Below are positions 59,156-64,000 of a stretch of DNA of 64,000 nucleotides, in pieces. The stretch comes from Edaphochlamys debaryana (taxonomy: Eukaryota > Chlorophyta > Chlorophyceae > Chlamydomonadales). Under the pieces are notes generated by a model. It saw only the letters and a list, made by a program, of their open reading frames with translations, did not search any database and was not told the origin of the DNA. Within the stretch, counting starts at the first letter, position 1; every line of letters begins with the position of its first letter. Location: positions 806,001-870,000 of the forward strand of contig JAEHOE010000015.1 of assembly GCA_016858145.1 (NCBI GenBank). Reading direction: 5' to 3'. A program made the position numbers and the translations under genes.

Positions 59156-59877
59156 AGCTGAGCAGGCAGCGCGTTGACAGGGCCTGCAAACGGCTTGGCC
59201 TACGAATCCAGCGTGTTCGTGTTCTTCCTACCTCCTCGGGGCTTACAGCATCCTCTTTCTTTGAATAGATGGAGCATAATAAGGACGTTTCTTTGTATGT
59301 TTGTTTACATTCGGGCGATCTCGGCATAGGTAAAGACAGTTAGGGGGTGGCTTGCTGACAGGGGTTTCCTCAGCCAGGCCCATAGATAGGACCGTCAGCT
59401 GAAACGGAGGGGGAATGATCCACCCTCGTATCAGAGCAAACGAGACGCGTGCACTTGATTCATGGCATCTGCCTGGACCGGATGACCAGAGAGCGGCTCG
59501 CATGAGAGCCCACCGGTAGATTGACGCTGAGACGTGGCTACCCCTGATGCCAGGGGCCTGGTGTGCGTTGCTAGGATGACGCTGGGGACTAAGATGCTGC
59601 GAACAAGCTGACCTATCATGGCAGGAGCGCCGTTGCACCACGGTTTGCCTACTATACGACGTATTCGCGGGGCTGGTGTGCAGCCCTACTTGTGGAACGA
59701 TGACTAAGGGCACGCCGCAAAGCGGCCAGACGGAGTGACCGCTGTGAGAGCGCTGACCGTGTGGGCACTGGTGCATGGGTGGGCAGGGGTGACGGAAGGG
59801 TGCACGCCGATGCTGGGCATGCGACGTTAGAACGAGATATCTCCCCGGGTCCACACTGCTTGTGCTCTATAAGCGCC

Positions 59878-59882
59878 TGTAA
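59878..59882 (+). terminator. TGTAA polyadenylation signal of gene E
   Basis: TGTAA about 720 bases after the stop codon; 59156-59877 shows no exon and reads as a 3' UTR. Confidence 0.55.
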
Positions 59883-61086
59883 CGCATTGCTGAGGTTTGT
59901 TGCGCCGAGGCATTACTGACACACGTGGAGCACACGCGCCGCCTTCCCGTTCGCGGCCCCTGAGGGCTCATCCGACTTTTGCCAGGGGCTGACGGCTGAG
60001 TCATGGAGACCCGTCGCATGCGCTGCACTATTGCGTTATGCTATGAACCCTTCGCCCAGCCTGCCTGGGCTTCCCGGCCACCGCTGCGCCGGCGGCCCGT
60101 GCCCGCCCAGCACCTGGGGCAGCAACAGCAGGTCCACCGGCTGCAGAGACACGGAAGTAGCATCGTCTCGGGACAGACAGACAGACAAATGTTACAGGTG
60201 TTGACCCAACCCGCACGCTCCGTATGGGCTAGAAACACTGTCCCTTTCTCTGGTGCTTGGGCCTCTGCCGCCTGCGGCGTCATAGGCGTGTGAGAGGGAG
60301 GCGACTGCGCGGCAGCTGGCCACCAGAGGGGGCAGGCACGGCCGAGAAGCCCACGGTTTCGTCGGAGGCGTCACTCAAGGCCCCTTGCGGACGCCACCTC
60401 GCACGGCTCGCAGTCCCCTGTAGCCTGTACGCTGTCACCTCACACCCGGTGCAGAGGAAAGCGCATGTAATATCTGTATCATTAGCTGCAGCATTAGCAC
60501 GGCCGCTACGGACGGGCCAGGAGTCCGTTCGGCCGGGTTCGGGCCAAAGGCTCACACGTCTGCCTCCGTGTCTGCCCTACTCCGCAGCTGCTCCTCACAC
60601 AAGAGTGATGCATGGCCCACGCATGACCGAGCCCATGCGCACCTCGCCATGAAGTCATGGTGTATAATCATAACCGGCTGCCAAGAGGCGCGCTGACCTG
60701 CGGCTGGCTGAACTCCACAAGTCCCGCCCCGCGCCCCGCCCCGCGCCCCCGCCCCCCCCCCACCGCTCTGCCAACACAGCACGCGAAGCACGGCGGCACC
60801 TCAACGCTCCAGACTCTAGCGCCGTGCACCTGGTTTACCACAGCGCCTGGATTAATGCCGATTAGCACGATCAACTCGCTGAGACGCGCGTGGTTGACTC
60901 GATGCGCACGGCATCGCTAGCACGATGTAGACCGTCCGTTGACCGCTGACCTCCCAGCGCCATGCGTTACTCTAGCTGCGCACGAGGAAGCCCTTGGGCC
61001 TGGCTTGCTTGCTTGCCCACTGTCCCTGCACGTGCGTTCGCACGGCGACAAGTCGAGACCTTCAGGCGCGGCTTCTGCCCTCCCAG
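59883..61086. other. Intergenic region and 5' region of gene D
   Basis: No supported exon. It includes a C-rich tract at about 60723-60765 (CCCCGCCCCGCG-type runs). The missing first exon of gene D probably lies in its right-hand part. Confidence 0.35.
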
Positions 61087-64000
61087 GGAGCTCTCTGTAT
61101 TATCACACTTACGAAAGGAGAGCTAGAGGCTCTTGGAATGGCTGCAGCACAACTTGAGCTTGCGGAAGTTGGAAATTTAGGGCTGACGGTCTCAGGCGCC
61201 GCGGTCGCGCTCAGGATTGAGGCAGGAGTCATCGTGCGCCGCCTTGATGAAGTCGGCAAGTCGGGAGCGTCTTGGGGTTGACGACAGCTGCCCCTTCGCC
61301 GGGTGCGCTGGCGCGCCCACCGGTTGCGGTTTGGCGCGGGGCTTCGAAGCACGTGTCTCCACTACCGTACCCGTGCCCTGTAGGGAAGGAGTCCCTGCTG
61401 GCAGATGGATTCCGGGCGGAGGTTTACTCGCTGCGCTGTGTGCTGCGGGAGGAGCCCTCCGATGCGCAGTGGCGGGAGGCGGAAGCGGAGTTCTGCGGGA
61501 GGCTCCTGAGGGGCGAGGAGAGGCACCTGACGCTGGCGGAGGTGGGGCACGCCGGTGGGGTCCGGGCATCCCGGGTCTACCCCCAGACACGACCCACATC
61601 ATGTTTCTGAACTCAGGGCTTGCCATCATCATCCAACTTAGGAGCAGCCTAGGGAGGCGGTTGTTTCGAGTCCTGTGGCTGCCTTGAGCGTGCTCCGCCC
61701 GGTGCCGCCCCCAGGTGCTGGGCACTGCGGAGCGCCTTGCGCGCCTTAAGCTCTGCCACGAGGTGCGGGGGTGCGGAGGTGACTCATGCTCCTGCATTGC
61801 AACGTTAAACCTTAAGACCTAACGTTGCTGTTCCCCGCTCACACATGGCCCCTTCTGTCCACGCCGCTCAGGTCCTGGAGGCTGCCAGTGTCCCGGAGAG
61901 CCTCGGGGAGCACGGGCTTGCACCGCCCATCCTGGGTCGAGTAAGTACCCGCTCGGATAGTCGGATTGCACACATGGCAGGCTCGCAATAGCATGGCCTT
62001 TACTCTCGTGTCTATTTCCCCCCTGCTGTGCAGTCGGCAGGCGGAGCAGTGACTCGCTGCAAGCCCTGTCCTGCGCTCGTGGCGAAGCTGCGGGAGGCAG
62101 CGACGGCGCAGTTCATTTCGGATGCGGTTCGCCAAGAGCTGAGCCGCCAGCTGACGCCCTGGGATGAGCAGACAGCACGAACGCTGGCGGCCACCGCATG
62201 TCGTGGGGCCAGCGCAGCCCAGGGCACCCCTGGCGGAGCCCTGCCCTCCGCAGTGCCACAGGGAGCTCCTGTCGAGGCCCAGCATGGGATGCCCGCACCT
62301 CAGGCGGCCTGCCATGGTGTTGGCAGTGAACCCAAAACACAGCCGGAGGCGGGGGCGATGGCGCAGGCCGCGGCGGTGCGGTCTGGAACCGGCACGGAGG
62401 ACGCCAAAGTCGTACTGCCGTACACCATTGCATCTCCGTCACCGCCGCCGCCATGCAGCCCGGCGCTGCCGCTGCCCCTGCCGCAACGCATGTCAGAGCC
62501 TGGCGCGGGCCGCCCGCCCTCCGCCCACCGCGCCACGAGCCAGACCCACGACGGGAACAGCGCCGCAAGCAGGGGAGGGAGCCACGGCTGCAGCCCGAGC
62601 CCGGAGCGGGGCCCGATACAACGACACGCTGGGGACTCAGACATGGAGCTGCCTGCGGACTCAGACATGGAGCTGGATGAAAGTGTGTCCGAAGCCGTGG
62701 ACGGCTACCAGGCAGGTCTCCCAACGCGCCTGCCGCCTCGCCCCAGGAGCAGGAGCAGGAGCCGGGAACGCGGGTGTGTCGAGGACACCGCCCTCCCCCC
62801 TGGCCCGCCCGTGGGCTGGACCGTGGGGCCCCACTACCACCTGAGCCCGGATGAGGAGGCGTGGGCGGTTGACCTGTACATGTGGCTGCGCTCGCGCCCG
62901 GGCTGCCGGGCCACAACGGGGGAAATGATACGGTGAGCAAGGGCAAGGGGTGGAGGGGCACGGGGCGGCGGCTGGCCGGCCGAACCAGAGACTGTGAGCA
63001 GTGCCCGTTAGCAGACTTGAAATTACACGCAACGCGAACCGTGGCGCAGAGCATGTGGAGCTAGAGCACCCCAGCGGCCCACAAGACCCCACCGAACCCG
63101 CGTTTTTTCCTGCAGCGCGAACCAGAGCGTGCCCAAGGCATTTCTGGCAAGGTCCGGGCGGGGCCCCCTAGCCTACATGGAGCTCTTCGCCGGCGAGTCG
63201 GGGCTGTGGACCAAGGAGCACATCGGCGTCTGCTTCCGCTTCACCGCCGTGGTGGCAGCAGCGGTGGGGGGCCGCCCGGGAGGCGGTGGCGCGCCGGCGT
63301 TGCCGCACCAACAGTCAGTGGCGGCGGCGGAGGGGCCGACGTCGGAGGGGCCGGCGGCGGCAGGGCCGGCAGCGGAAGGTTCCGCCGGGGGAGGTGGGGC
63401 CACGGCGTTGCAGCTGGCGGGCACCAGCGAGTGCCTGGGGCAGAATGACGGAGGTGGGGTGCCGGGGGCGCGGCCGTCGAGCCATCGGCCTGCAGCCGAG
63501 ACGCCGGGAAAGGAGGAGTCGACCGACGCATTCGCCGTACGGCTGTACGGCTACCTACGCGCGCAGCTACCGCACGGGGTGCGGCTGTGCCATCTCAAGG
63601 GGTAAGCAGCATGCAGAGATGCTCCCTGAGGATCCTTACGCATGCCAGTCGGGCGAAGCTCCCTCTCCCGCTTCCCGCCCCTTCACTCTTGTGCACCGTC
63701 TCGGCCCTCACAACCCATGCCCCTCCAGCACCCCGTTCGACATCCCCTCCAATCTGCTGCGCTTGTGGACACCCTCGATCCTGGTCAGGCGGTACAGGTC
63801 GGTTACCGTACATGTCCCTGACCTTGTAGGACCCTGCCCAATCATGATGGCTGATCCCTCCCTGTGGCCGGCCTCAATCGAACCTAGCTGACATCCGCAC
63901 CTCGACTGCATCATTCTGCGCATGTACCCCTGTACTGCTGCAGGCACTTGGGGCTGTGGAGCATCAGCGAGGCCGGGCCGCTCACGCTGACGGCCCAGAC
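61087..64000 (+). CDS. Diverged inverted paralogue of gene C (gene D), 3' end off the window
   Basis: Visible exons: 61087-61276, 61384-61541, 61715-61762, 61872-61940, 62034-62932, 63116-63601, 63729-63797 and 63944-64000 (continues). The first exon follows an AG and matches gene C exon 1 (ELEALGMAAAQ, GLTVSGAAVAL), so a short upstream exon with the true start is probably missing; the in-frame ATG at 61138 is the fallback. Exons at 61384-61541 and 61715-61762 are nearly identical to gene C. The middle is Pro/Ser/Ala-rich with only a brief RSRSRSRERG, so the long RS domain is absent. The C-terminus carries two copies of the module found once in gene C: DLYMWLRSRPG..SVPKAFL..SGLW and RLYGYLRAQLPHG..DIPSNLL..GLWSISEAGPL. 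An extra intron splits the region after HEVLEAA that is one exon in gene C. Function unknown. Confidence 0.7.
62634..62675 (+). repeat. Direct repeat of 18 bases inside gene D
   Basis: GACTCAGACATGGAGCTG occurs at 62634-62651 and 62658-62675 (24-base period), coding SDMEL twice in an acidic patch. Confidence 0.85.

Noticed and set aside
1..64000. CRISPR arrays, bacterial operons, rRNA or tRNA genes, viral genes
   Set aside because: No regularly spaced repeats, no ribosome-binding-site-led gene strings and no rRNA or tRNA-like sequence were recognised; every supported gene is spliced and eukaryotic.

Overview
This is nuclear DNA from a volvocine green alga (a Chlamydomonas / Volvox / Gonium relative). 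The evidence is GC-rich coding sequence, many short GT-AG introns, TGTAA polyadenylation signals at several gene ends, Ala/Gly/Pro/Ser-rich linkers, an octatricopeptide-repeat (OPR) protein, and a VIPP1-DGD1 neighbourhood that I recall (unverified) from Chlamydomonas reinhardtii chromosome 13. No bacterial, viral, CRISPR or clear transposon feature was found. Gene models were spliced by eye from reading frame, splice-site consensus and phase, so exon edges are predictions.

Layout. 1-689 (-): 5' part of TAF2, cut by the left edge. 1708-3592 (-): VIPP1. 3866-8773 (+): DGD1, head to head with VIPP1 across only 273 bp. 10438-15049 and 15895-20984 (both -): two tandem 15-exon genes for multi-pass membrane proteins with a C-terminal RING-H2 finger. 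22179-23789 (-): PLAC8-family protein. 25049-28444 (+): single-pass membrane protein with a very long Ala/Pro-rich tail. 30356-35152 (-): OPR protein. 37846-39900 (+): a second single-pass membrane protein of the same architecture. 41478-45297 (-): 19-exon membrane-anchored alpha/beta hydrolase. 47048-49721 (-): RS-rich protein (gene C). 52282-59155 (+): 2150-residue disordered protein with four CxCxxC motifs and a His cluster (gene E). 61087-64000 (+): a diverged, inverted relative of gene C (gene D), cut by the right edge.

How the genes fit together. VIPP1 (thylakoid membrane remodelling) and DGD1 (digalactolipid synthesis) serve the same process, plastid membrane building, and share one short intergenic region. 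The OPR protein is probably an organelle RNA factor. The tandem RING genes and the C/D pair are lineage-restricted-looking families; both show near-identical blocks, introns included, next to strongly diverged exons, which suggests gene conversion.

Best candidates for undescribed biology are the polytopic RING-H2 pair, the C/D family with its repeated 'GLW' module, and the CxCxxC/His-rich protein.
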